A stretch of 11,906 nucleotides of DNA from Oceanihabitans sp. (GCA_018067265.1 JAGPUY010000174.1:1-11906); one strand, 5' to 3'; shown: positions 1 to 6,954, counted from the first letter of the stretch. The notes: a model not told the origin generated them from the sequence alone. Numbers and translations are program-made.

Positions 1-48
1 CATTACAATATTTGGTTCGTCGTCAACAATTAAAATTTTATTCTTCAT
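1..48 (-). CDS. Response regulator, N-terminal fragment (runs off window)
   Basis: The start codon is at 46-48 on the minus strand and the reading frame stays open to the window edge, giving MKNKILIVDDEPNIVM. The pattern of a short beta strand (KILIVDDE) with an acidic pair at residues 9-10 is the start of a CheY-like receiver domain, in which those acids help bind Mg2+ near the phosphorylated aspartate. The gene begins 16 bp after the stop codon of the SSS-domain histidine kinase and runs in the same direction, so it is very probably its cognate partner in one operon. The output domain lies outside the window. A LuxR-type output as in CrbR or an NtrC-type output as in CbrB are both possible, and nothing here decides between them. 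The receiver identification is firm despite the short length because of the motif and the neighbour. Confidence 0.85.
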   Translation of the reverse strand, partial: MKNKILIVDDEPNIVM

Positions 49-64
49 ACTTTACGACAACAAT

Positions 65-2755
65 TTACTTAAAAGGTATCGTAAAAACAAGCATTGCGCC
101 ATTTTTTACTCCTTTTTTTGCCCAAATTTTTCCGTGGTGCTTTTCTACTATCTGTTTGGATATTGCTAAACCCAATCCGCTACCTTGTGGTTTCCTTGTA
201 TTTTGATCTTGCGATTGGTAAAATTTATCAAAAATAAAATCATAATCTTCTTCTAGAATCCCTTTACCATTATCGGATACGGAGATTTCAACAAAGGCAT
301 TTCCCAATTTATAATCGACAATAATTTCTCCTGTTTTGCCAGTACAAAATTTAATAGCATTAGACAGTAAATTGGTTAACACTTGAAGAATGCGATCTTC
401 ATCATAATTGGTTTTAAAACTATATGTATTTTTATTTATAATTTGCACTTCTTTTTTTGCTGCGATTTGAGAGATGCTATTAATCGCTTTTGCAATTGTC
501 TTTTGAATGTCTTGGTATTGCATATCTAAATGCAAACGACCAGTTTCTAGTTTTTCAAAATCCAAAATATTATGAATTAATCGTCCTAAGCGATCGGAAT
601 CTTGGAGTATATTTTTTAAAAATTGTGCTTTTATTTCTTTAGGCATATCATCCTCTTCATCCATCAACAATTCTGTAGCTGCACGAATTCCAGTAATTGG
701 CGTTTTTAGTTCATGTGCAACCGTGTCTAAAAACTCATCTTTTTGTTTGTCCTTAGAAATTAATTCTTCGTTTACATCTTTCAATTTTGAGGACAATTGT
801 GTTAGCTCATTCGATTTTTCTAAAAGCATTTTATTACTGACGATATTGTCTTTAGACTCTTCTAAAATCTTCAATACTTCCACCAAACTAATCTGCTCCT
901 CTTTTACCACACTTGCAATTAGTATTTTTGCCGATGCAGAACCGATACTTCCTGTTAGTAGTTTTTCAGAAAAATTAATTAATCGTGCATCTGCTAACTG
1001 CGTGTCTTGTGGTAACTTATATTTAGTAAAGAAAATATTTAATGCTCTGGATGCTCTTTTTTCGCCTAAAAAACGAACTAATACATTTTTAATATCTGCA
1101 ACGTACGCTTCTCCTTTCCAGACTAAAGCACTGTCTTGAAGCGTGGTAAAATTGTTACTATCGACATACATTTCGGCATAATTACGCTCTCTATAATTTC
1201 CTTTAGCCATTAATGAAAACACTAAATAACTCATCACATTAAAGGTCATACTCCAAAAGAAAGCATGTGCTGGCGGACTTAAAAAATCGATACCAAATAA
1301 GGCGTAAGGTTTGAAGGCTGAAATACCAAATAAACCGAGTTGCGTAAAATCGTCTGTTCCTGTTAACTCTCGTAATGTAAATGGAAAGACTAAAGTATAT
1401 ACGGCAATGGTAAAACCTATAAGAATACCTATAATGGCAGCTTTTGAAGAACCACGATTCCAATATAAACCAATAAAAAAGGAAGGTGCTAATTGCGAAA
1501 TAATAACAAAAGAAATCAACCCTATGGAATACAATGACAACTCTTTTGAAAAGGACACATAAAAGAAATATGCCGCAATAATGATCGTAAAAATAGAAAT
1601 ACGACGAATATTTTTAATATACTTTAAATTTCTATCTGGCTGATTTTTAATGAATTTATCTAGAAAACCATACGGAATAATTAGATTATTACTCACCATT
1701 GTGGATAAAGCCAAGGTAGATACAATCACCATAGAAATGACTGCTGAAAAACCACCAAGAAAAACAAGTGTTGCAAAAAAGGAGTTTCCGTTTTCTAACG
1801 GTAGTAGCAAAGAATAATACTCTGCATTTTGTGTACTTCCAAAAGTAAGTTTTCCTGCCCAAGCGATAAAAATCACGAAGAGATTAAAAAGCAATAAATA
1901 CAAAGGGAATAACCAAATGGCTTTTTTTAAATGCTTCTCTCTATTATTCTCTAAAACAGAAACTTGAAACTGTCTTGGCAATAAAAATATAGCCATAAAA
2001 GATAAGCCTATCAAGAATAACCAGTTAAAACCATCTTCTATCCCACCAAGCGTGGTGAGTTCTTTAAAGTTTTCGGTAACGGCAATTTTCTCATAAATAT
2101 CTGTGGTACCATCAAACAAATAAAACGTAACATAAACACCAATTGCTAGAAAGAATACGAGTTTTAAAACGGACTCAAAAGCAACGGTGGCAATGATCCC
2201 TTTATGTTTTTCGGAAGCATCTGCATTTTGAGTACCAAAAAAAGTAGCAAATATGGCTAATAATAATGCGACATAAAATGTAGAATCATCTATAACTGCT
2301 GTGGAGATATAACTGGTATCATCCGACATAATTTCAAAGGTTTCGGAAACCGCTTTTAGCTGTAACGAAATATATGGCAAAGTCCCAAAGAGACAAACAA
2401 CAGTAACTAATGCGCCTAGAAACCTACTGTTTCCATAGCGTAAGGAAATAAAATCGGCAATAGATGAAATTTTGTGTTGTTTAGAAATTCGGATGACTTT
2501 ACGGAGTACGACAATCCACAAAGGAGCTGCTATCACTGGACCTAAATAAATAGGCAAAAAGTTAATACCCGAATTTGCTGCAATTCCAACGCTTCCGTAA
2601 TACGTCCAAGCAGAACAATAAACTGCTAACGACAAAGTATACACGTATGGATTATTCACCCATTTACTTTGGCGTTTTTTTTCCGCAAGAAAAGCAATGT
2701 AAAATAACACTGCTAAATAGATGATAATGATTATGATTAAAGTGTAATTATTCAT
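65..2755 (-). CDS. Sodium:solute symporter-like sensor histidine kinase with STAC linker (CrbS/CbrA-like)
   Basis: This 896-residue inner-membrane protein joins a transporter module to a kinase. Residues 1-515 are an SLC5/SSS-type module of about 13 hydrophobic segments, with the VYCSAWTYYGSVG motif at about 45-57 that is typical of kinase-linked members. Residues about 540-630 resemble the STAC domain (RFLGEKRASRA at 561-571), and 630-675 is a charged, probably coiled-coil linker. HisKA follows with the H-box HELKTP (phosphoacceptor His681). The HATPase domain shows the N-box (NLLSNA, Asn799), the G1 box (DNGKG, 828-832) and the G2 box (GSGLGLAI, 858-865). There is no PAS and no receiver domain, unlike several proteobacterial relatives. 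It should autophosphorylate and pass phosphate to the response regulator 16 bp downstream. Its start overlaps the end of the small upstream membrane gene by 8 bp, suggesting translational coupling. Known relatives control acetate or amino-acid use. The ligand here is unknown, and whether the module still transports cannot be told. Confidence 0.95.
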   Translation of the reverse strand: MNNYTLIIIIIIYLAVLFYIAFLAEKKRQSKWVNNPYVYTLSLAVYCSAWTYYGSVGIAANSGINFLPIYLGPVIAAPLWIVVLRKVIRISKQHKISSIADFISLRYGNSRFLGALVTVVCLFGTLPYISLQLKAVSETFEIMSDDTSYISTAVIDDSTFYVALLLAIFATFFGTQNADASEKHKGIIATVAFESVLKLVFFLAIGVYVTFYLFDGTTDIYEKIAVTENFKELTTLGGIEDGFNWLFLIGLSFMAIFLLPRQFQVSVLENNREKHLKKAIWLFPLYLLLFNLFVIFIAWAGKLTFGSTQNAEYYSLLLPLENGNSFFATLVFLGGFSAVISMVIVSTLALSTMVSNNLIIPYGFLDKFIKNQPDRNLKYIKNIRRISIFTIIIAAYFFYVSFSKELSLYSIGLISFVIISQLAPSFFIGLYWNRGSSKAAIIGILIGFTIAVYTLVFPFTLRELTGTDDFTQLGLFGISAFKPYALFGIDFLSPPAHAFFWSMTFNVMSYLVFSLMAKGNYRERNYAEMYVDSNNFTTLQDSALVWKGEAYVADIKNVLVRFLGEKRASRALNIFFTKYKLPQDTQLADARLINFSEKLLTGSIGSASAKILIASVVKEEQISLVEVLKILEESKDNIVSNKMLLEKSNELTQLSSKLKDVNEELISKDKQKDEFLDTVAHELKTPITGIRAATELLMDEEDDMPKEIKAQFLKNILQDSDRLGRLIHNILDFEKLETGRLHLDMQYQDIQKTIAKAINSISQIAAKKEVQIINKNTYSFKTNYDEDRILQVLTNLLSNAIKFCTGKTGEIIVDYKLGNAFVEISVSDNGKGILEEDYDFIFDKFYQSQDQNTRKPQGSGLGLAISKQIVEKHHGKIWAKKGVKNGAMLVFTIPFK

Positions 2756-2942
2756 AATGGCGTTTTAATACGATATATGAAATTACGATGGACAATAACC
2801 AGACAGAAAATATAAAAAAGTATAAGGTTGGAATACCAAAAACTGCGCCTTCTAAATTAAAAACAAGAATGAATGGTATATTAAAAATTAAAAACAATGC
2901 TATCGATAATACGACTAGCTTTTGTTCGTGACGTTTTTTCAT
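2748..2942 (-). CDS. Small two-helix membrane protein overlapping the sensor kinase
   Basis: With the start at 2942 this is a 64-residue protein beginning MKKRHEQK, with a positively charged N-terminus, a hydrophobic helix at about residues 9-27, a short loop (NLEGAVFGIP), a second helix at about 40-59 and a charged tail (LKRHYE). The frame is open further upstream to an ATG at 3020, but that codon sits inside a strong hairpin and the extra residues are encoded partly by a repeat, so 2942 is preferred; an ATG at 2960 is a possible alternative. The last codons overlap the kinase start in the sequence ATGAATAA. The GIPTLYFF...W pattern recalls DUF3311-type small proteins found beside SSS transporters. 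By position it parallels the small ORF cbrX that precedes cbrA in Pseudomonas. It is probably a small subunit or helper of the kinase's transporter module, but that role is inferred. Confidence 0.8.
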   Translation of the reverse strand: MKKRHEQKLVVLSIALFLIFNIPFILVFNLEGAVFGIPTLYFFIFSVWLLSIVISYIVLKRHYE

Positions 2943-2960
2943 ATGATTGGCTGGTTTCAT

Positions 2961-2986
2961 TTCCGCGAAAGCGAAAAAAATAATAA
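2961..2986. repeat. Imperfect direct repeat, copy A (TTCCGCGAAAGCG core)
   Basis: These 26 bases match 3068-3093 at 22 positions in the same orientation. The 13-base core TTCCGCGAAAGCG also occurs exactly, in inverted orientation, at 9313-9325 inside the AraC-type gene. The G+C-rich core stands out in an AT-rich intergenic region. It lies just upstream of the chosen start of the small membrane gene and may be a member of a dispersed repeat family; its function is unknown. Confidence 0.5.
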
Positions 2987-3001
2987 CTTTACTAATATAA
3001 G

Positions 3002-3033
3002 AAATCAGCACTACATACATGTAATGCTGATTT
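3002..3033 (-). terminator. Strong hairpin between symporter and sensor genes
   Basis: AAATCAGCA (3002-3010) pairs perfectly with TGCTGATTT (3025-3033). After one C/A mismatch, TACAT (3012-3016) pairs with ATGTA (3019-3023) around a two-base loop. It lies about 77 bp past the symporter stop codon and 60 bp before the small membrane gene. There is no uninterrupted U-run directly after it on the minus strand (CTTATATTAG follows), so it may terminate weakly, stabilise or process the symporter mRNA, or set a different expression level for the sensor genes downstream. Confidence 0.6.
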
Positions 3034-3067
3034 ACAAACTAACTAAATTAAATTACGCTTTATATTT

Positions 3068-3093
3068 TTCAGCGAAAGCCAAAAGAATATTAA
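3068..3093. repeat. Imperfect direct repeat, copy B
   Basis: This is the second copy of the 26-base repeat at 2961-2986, identical at 22 of 26 positions, with core TTCAGCGAAAGCC. The two copies flank the 3002-3033 hairpin and lie in the same orientation, the second starting 17 bp past the symporter stop codon. This could be the trace of a small duplication or insertion at the 3' end of the symporter gene. Confidence 0.45.
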
Positions 3094-3109
3094 GACAGAA
3101 CTCAAAGTT

Positions 3110-4876
3110 TTAATGATCGGAAGCTTCTCCTGCTCCTGAAGGTATTCTAATACTCTCCACCATATCTTGAACATCTTGTGGTGGCGCTGGTGTCATTCTA
3201 GAAACGACTAATGAAATTACAATATTTACGCACATTGCAATAGTACCAAATCCTTCTGGAGAAGTACCAAACCACCAATCTTCACTTGTTCCTCCACCAA
3301 ACATGTCGAGTTTAAATTTCATCATGTAGAATAACATTAACACGATTCCTACAACCATTCCTGAAATAGCACCTTGACTATTCATTCGCTTATCGAAAAT
3401 CCCAAGAATAATCGCTGGAAAAAAGGAGGCGGCTGCGAGACCAAAGGCGAGTGCGACGACTGCTGCTACAAATCCTGGTGGATTAATACCAAAGTAACCT
3501 GCTATTAAAATCGCTACAAAAATGGAAATTCTTGCTGCTGTTAATTCATTTTTATCTGAAATATCTGGTTTTAATTGTTTTTTAATTAAATCGTGAGAAA
3601 TAGATGTGGAGATTACTAATAACAATCCTGCCGCAGTAGATAATGCTGCTGCTAGTCCACCGGCTGCTACTAATGCAATTACCCAATTTGGTAAGTTTGC
3701 AATTTCCGGATTTGCTAATACCATGATATCTCTATCTACATACAATTCATTTTTAGCATCACTTGCGTTAGATACCATACGTTCTCCATGTGCTCCTCTT
3801 GCATCGGTATACACCGGTTTTTTACTAGATAAAGCGCTTCCTGCTACATATTGAATTTTTCCATCTCCATTTTTATCAGCCCAAGCAATTAACCCTGTAT
3901 TTTCCCAATTTTTAAACCATTCTGGAATTTCGGAGTATTCTTTATTACTTACTGTTTCAATTAAATTTGTTCTTGAAAAAACTGCAATTGCAGGCGCTGT
4001 TGTATATAAAATTGCGATTAAGAATAAAGCATAACCTGCAGATTTACGAGCATCTTTTACTTTAGGTACTGTAAAGAAACGAACAATTACGTGAGGTAAT
4101 CCTGCTGTTCCTGTCATTAATGCTAAAGTAATTGCAAATACATCCCATGTAGATTTTGTTCCGCTTGTGTATTCGTTAAAGCCGAGTTCTGTATGTAATA
4201 AATCTAATTTATCTAGCAGAAAAGCGCCACCTTCTACTTTTCCTCCCATTCCTATTTGTGGAATGATATTTCCTGTCATTTGCATCGAAATGAAAAATGC
4301 GGGTACCATAAAAGCAAAAATTAATACACAGTATTGTGCTACTTGCGTGTATGTGATTCCTTTCATTCCTCCTAAAAGCGCGAAGGTTAGAACTACGGTC
4401 ATCCCAATGATTACTCCTAAATTAATATCTACTTGTAAGAATTGAGAAAACACAATACCTACACCACGCATCTGACCTGCAACATACGTAAAGGATACAA
4501 TTAATGCGCAAATTACTGCTACGGTTCTAGCGGTATTTGAATAGTATCGATCTCCAATAAAATCGGGAACGGTAAACTTACCAAACTTACGTAAGTAAGG
4601 TGCTAATAATAATGCTAGTAGCACGTATCCACCAGTCCAACCCATCAAATATACAGAGCCATCATATCCTGAAAAGGAGATAATTCCTGCCATACTAATA
4701 AAGGAGGCGGCACTCATCCAATCGGCCGCAGTAGCCATACCATTTGCTAAAGGAGAAACGCCTCCACCAGCAACATAAAACTCTTTTGTTGAGCCTGCTC
4801 TTGCCCAAATTGCTATTCCAAAATATAAGGCAAAAGTAATCCCTACTAATAACCATGTCCAAAATTGTACACTCAT
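3110..4876 (-). CDS. Sodium:solute symporter, VC_2705-type large subunit (acetate permease-like)
   Basis: This 588-residue inner-membrane transporter of the SSS/SLC5 family should couple solute uptake to cation flow. The N-terminal helix is followed by STKEFYVAGGG (29-39) and ADWMSAASFISMAGI (51-65), both typical of ActP-like and VC_2705-type members. GLPHVIVRFFTVP (259-271) is another family signature. Ser413-Thr414 falls where PutP and vSGLT carry the Na+-binding hydroxyl pair. A soluble insertion at about 303-395 contains a Ca2+-loop-like DKNGDGKI (334-341), as I recall for this long subfamily. The DUF4212 small subunit is encoded 33 bp upstream and the porin before that, so the three are probably one transcript. 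The subfamily assignment is firm because the small partner is present. The substrate is likely a short carboxylate such as acetate, but that is inferred from relatives. Confidence 0.93.
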   Translation of the reverse strand: MSVQFWTWLLVGITFALYFGIAIWARAGSTKEFYVAGGGVSPLANGMATAADWMSAASFISMAGIISFSGYDGSVYLMGWTGGYVLLALLLAPYLRKFGKFTVPDFIGDRYYSNTARTVAVICALIVSFTYVAGQMRGVGIVFSQFLQVDINLGVIIGMTVVLTFALLGGMKGITYTQVAQYCVLIFAFMVPAFFISMQMTGNIIPQIGMGGKVEGGAFLLDKLDLLHTELGFNEYTSGTKSTWDVFAITLALMTGTAGLPHVIVRFFTVPKVKDARKSAGYALFLIAILYTTAPAIAVFSRTNLIETVSNKEYSEIPEWFKNWENTGLIAWADKNGDGKIQYVAGSALSSKKPVYTDARGAHGERMVSNASDAKNELYVDRDIMVLANPEIANLPNWVIALVAAGGLAAALSTAAGLLLVISTSISHDLIKKQLKPDISDKNELTAARISIFVAILIAGYFGINPPGFVAAVVALAFGLAAASFFPAIILGIFDKRMNSQGAISGMVVGIVLMLFYMMKFKLDMFGGGTSEDWWFGTSPEGFGTIAMCVNIVISLVVSRMTPAPPQDVQDMVESIRIPSGAGEASDH

Positions 4877-4909
4877 AATTTTTGTTTTTTTATTAAGATT
4901 AGTTAAGGA

Positions 4910-5170
4910 TTACTCGTCGTAACCGTATTTTTTATCTAGTTTATTCATTAGTCTTACGTAAACGAATATTAGAATCACGAATACATAAATGGAACCTTGT
5001 TGGGCAAACCAGAATCCCAGTTTAAATCCACCAAGTCTAATGGTATCTAATTCTTCTCTAAATAATATGCCGCATCCAAAGGACACTACAAACCATATAA
5101 CAAGTAATATTGCTAAATACTTGATGTTTTCTTTCCAGTACGCGGTTGCGTTGTCTTGTTTTTCACTCAT
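4910..5170 (-). CDS. DUF4212 small subunit of the sodium:solute symporter
   Basis: This 86-residue membrane protein begins with a soluble stretch containing AYWKENIKYLAIL. A first helix covers about residues 17-34 (LAILLVIWFVVSFGCGILF). The diagnostic segment LGGFKLGFWFAQQGSIYVF (46-64) leads into the second helix, followed by RLMNKLDKKYGYDE. The WF..SFG.GILF and GFWFAQQGS motifs match the DUF4212 / symporter small-subunit family, whose members are encoded directly before VC_2705-type symporters exactly as here. It lies 11 bp after the porin stop codon and 33 bp before the symporter. It is presumed to form a complex with, or stabilise, the large subunit in the inner membrane; direct biochemical knowledge of the family is limited. 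Confidence 0.93.
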   Translation of the reverse strand: MSEKQDNATAYWKENIKYLAILLVIWFVVSFGCGILFREELDTIRLGGFKLGFWFAQQGSIYVFVILIFVYVRLMNKLDKKYGYDE

Positions 5171-5181
5171 AGTTGTTTATT

Positions 5182-6429
5182 TTATAGATATATCATTGCT
5201 TGAAGTGAAATAGTATTTGCATCTAAAGCACCAAACTGTTCCTTTTTATATTCTAAAGTTAATTTTGAATTATGACCACTCATGAAAGCATTAATTCCTA
5301 CACCTAAAGTGGTTCTATCATCACTTACAGCATCATAACTATGCGTACCATAACTTACATAAGGTTGCAATCTTGTTTTTGCTTTATCTCCATTAAAAAC
5401 ATAACCAACATGTGCATATAGCATGCTTCCTGTACCGTAAGCGCTATACAAATAATCGTTTCCGTAATCATTATTTTGAAATACAGCGTACGCTGTAATG
5501 GCGCTACCTTTATCACCGATAGGGGCATCATAAAAAGCGTCTACAGCAAATATGGAAACATCTTCCCCTTTTAAATCTGGATTTAATAACGTTCCGTTAT
5601 CTACCACAGATCCTTTAGGGTGTAAAAAGAAACCTGCTCCAACATTGAATACTTTTTTAGTACCTAAGTAGGTTCCCACTTTATATGGTAAAAAATTAGA
5701 CTCCTGATCGAAGAAATGGTAATCAAAATAACCAGCATATGTTTTTCCTGCATCTTTAGAACCTAAAGAAGAACGACCATTATACACGGCATCTCCTCCT
5801 GCAACCGCAGTACGAGAATCTAAAGTAGCATTAGATGCATCGTTAATTGCAACGCGATATTGCAGTTTATTAAACTTTCCTTTTGCAAAGACACCTAAAT
5901 GACGTGCAAATTGATCGGACAAACCAATTGTAGCCCAGGATTGGCGATGGTTATCTAAAGTCATCATGTTTAACGTACTTTGATTATTTAATCTAGAAAT
6001 ACCATTAAAATAGTGTAGACCACCACCAACAGTGTGGTTTGCTCCTACATTATATTGTGCCCAAACATCATGAAAAAAGAGTTGTGAACCATCTCCTTTT
6101 CCTGTTGGACTTAAAGTAGTACTTGTTAAGCTATTTAATCCGAAATGCGTTACGATTAAAAAGTCTTTGTTGATTTGTGCAAACATTAAAATACGAGCAC
6201 GACGTAAATTAAAATTTAATTTACTGTTTTCGTTTCCGTTAGCATCCAATGTTTCGTCTGTATTATAATTCGCTTGAACTTGTGCCCAAGAAATAAGCCG
6301 AAGATATTTAGAACCATCTTCGTTAAATTTAAACTTAAGTCCGCCATCATAATCTGGAGAGCCTTGCGCATTCATAAATTGGAAAGACAGAAAAAAGAGT
6401 CCGACCAATAAAAGGGTTTGTTTTTTCAT
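5182..6429 (-). CDS. Outer-membrane porin, phosphate-selective porin O/P-like
   Basis: This 415-residue exported protein has a clear signal peptide (MKKQTLLLVGLFFLSFQFMN, cleavage probably after AQ at 21-22). The mature part alternates polar and hydrophobic residues as in a beta-barrel, with aromatic-rich strands and Gly/Asn-rich loops. The early segment LNFNLRRARILMFAQI (71-86) is the LRRAR strand common to OprP/OprO-like porins, preceded by KYLRLISWAQVQANYN (41-56). It ends in SLQAMIYL, as a final membrane strand would. It is the first gene of the cluster, 11 bp before the DUF4212 gene, so it probably supplies the outer-membrane route for the same solute taken up by the symporter. The family name implies phosphate, but the context argues for a carbon substrate. 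No exact TAnnTTTG promoter box was found upstream; a TTAACAAA/TTTGTTAA dyad lies there. Confidence 0.85.
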   Translation of the reverse strand: MKKQTLLLVGLFFLSFQFMNAQGSPDYDGGLKFKFNEDGSKYLRLISWAQVQANYNTDETLDANGNENSKLNFNLRRARILMFAQINKDFLIVTHFGLNSLTSTTLSPTGKGDGSQLFFHDVWAQYNVGANHTVGGGLHYFNGISRLNNQSTLNMMTLDNHRQSWATIGLSDQFARHLGVFAKGKFNKLQYRVAINDASNATLDSRTAVAGGDAVYNGRSSLGSKDAGKTYAGYFDYHFFDQESNFLPYKVGTYLGTKKVFNVGAGFFLHPKGSVVDNGTLLNPDLKGEDVSIFAVDAFYDAPIGDKGSAITAYAVFQNNDYGNDYLYSAYGTGSMLYAHVGYVFNGDKAKTRLQPYVSYGTHSYDAVSDDRTTLGVGINAFMSGHNSKLTLEYKKEQFGALDANTISLQAMIYL

Positions 6430-6494
6430 TGTTTAAAGGATTAGTTAGTAATAATTGGTTTTGTGTGCACCACTAATCTCTAAAAAACAATCTG

Positions 6495-6525
6495 TTAACA
6501 AAAAATTAATATATTTATTTGTTAA
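6495..6525. promoter_or_regulatory. Inverted repeat upstream of the porin gene
   Basis: TTAACAAA (6495-6502) and TTTGTTAA (6518-6525) form a perfect 8-bp inverted repeat with 15 bp between them, and the first arm is part of the palindrome TGTTAACA (6493-6500). It lies 66-96 bp before the porin start and 10 bp after the stop of the zinc-ribbon gene. It could be an operator for the porin-symporter operon or a weak AT-only terminator of the preceding gene. The low base complexity keeps confidence low. Confidence 0.3.
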
Positions 6526-6534
6526 TTTACTATA

Positions 6535-6954
6535 CTAATCTTTAAATCGCTCCCATTTAATAAGCATAAACTTATCACCTAACTCGGTAACCACTACTCC
6601 TGCGCCTTTAATATTTTCGGCATTACTAAAATAAACCCCTAGCTCTAAAGCGTTTAAAATCTTATACGTTGGATGGTAATTCGAATTATACGGACGTTTA
6701 ATATTGTACTTTTTCACCCAATTCATGATACTAACATGAGAGATTCCTAAAATACGTTCGATTTCACGATAGGTTAACCCTTCTAGATACAACTGAAGCG
6801 ACTTATTAACGTAGTAGTCGTCGATCTTCTTTCCTATCTTATTTACCGAGAAAAAATAGTTGCATTTTTTACATTTATAACGCTGCCTATCGTTAACAAT
6901 TCCGCTTTTAATGTAATGGTCTGACCCGCAATTTGGACATAAATCTACCTTCAT
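6535..6954 (-). CDS. Zinc-ribbon and helix-turn-helix DNA-binding protein, IS1/InsA-like
   Basis: This 139-residue protein has an N-terminal zinc ribbon with cysteines 6, 9, 28 and 31 (CPNCG and CKKC), as in InsA and IS1595-type transposases. A helix-turn-helix follows at about 56-86 (YLEGLTYREIERILGISHVS, then WVKKYNIKRP). The C-terminal 45 residues (ALELGVYFSNAENIKGAG, then ELGDKFMLIKWERFKD) look like a small beta-rich unit and not a transposase catalytic domain. No DDE domain, second transposase ORF or terminal inverted repeat lies nearby, so it is probably a domesticated DNA-binding protein, not a live insertion sequence. It runs in the same direction as the porin operon with a 105-bp gap, so a regulatory role there is plausible but unproven. 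A 19-bp tandem repeat touches its start codon and may be an autoregulatory site. Confidence 0.75.
   Translation of the reverse strand: MKVDLCPNCGSDHYIKSGIVNDRQRYKCKKCNYFFSVNKIGKKIDDYYVNKSLQLYLEGLTYREIERILGISHVSIMNWVKKYNIKRPYNSNYHPTYKILNALELGVYFSNAENIKGAGVVVTELGDKFMLIKWERFKD

Noticed and set aside
723..1139. 138-codon plus-strand frame opposite the kinase gene
   Set aside because: It is the antisense shadow of well-supported kinase coding sequence (STAC and linker region), with no recognisable domain and no promoter.
2943..3020. N-terminal extension of the small membrane protein to an ATG at 3020
   Set aside because: That ATG lies in the loop side of a strong hairpin (3002-3033), and the extension is read partly through a repeat copy. 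The charged MKKRHEQK start at 2942 is a far more typical beginning for a small membrane protein.
4167..4445. 92-codon plus-strand frame opposite the symporter gene
   Set aside because: It is an antisense shadow of conserved symporter sequence, with composition rich in Ile/Pro/Lys as expected from reversed membrane-protein codons.
6535..6954. A complete IS1-type insertion sequence
   Set aside because: Only the DNA-binding half is present. No catalytic DDE ORF, terminal inverted repeats or target-site duplication could be seen in 6430-7113.
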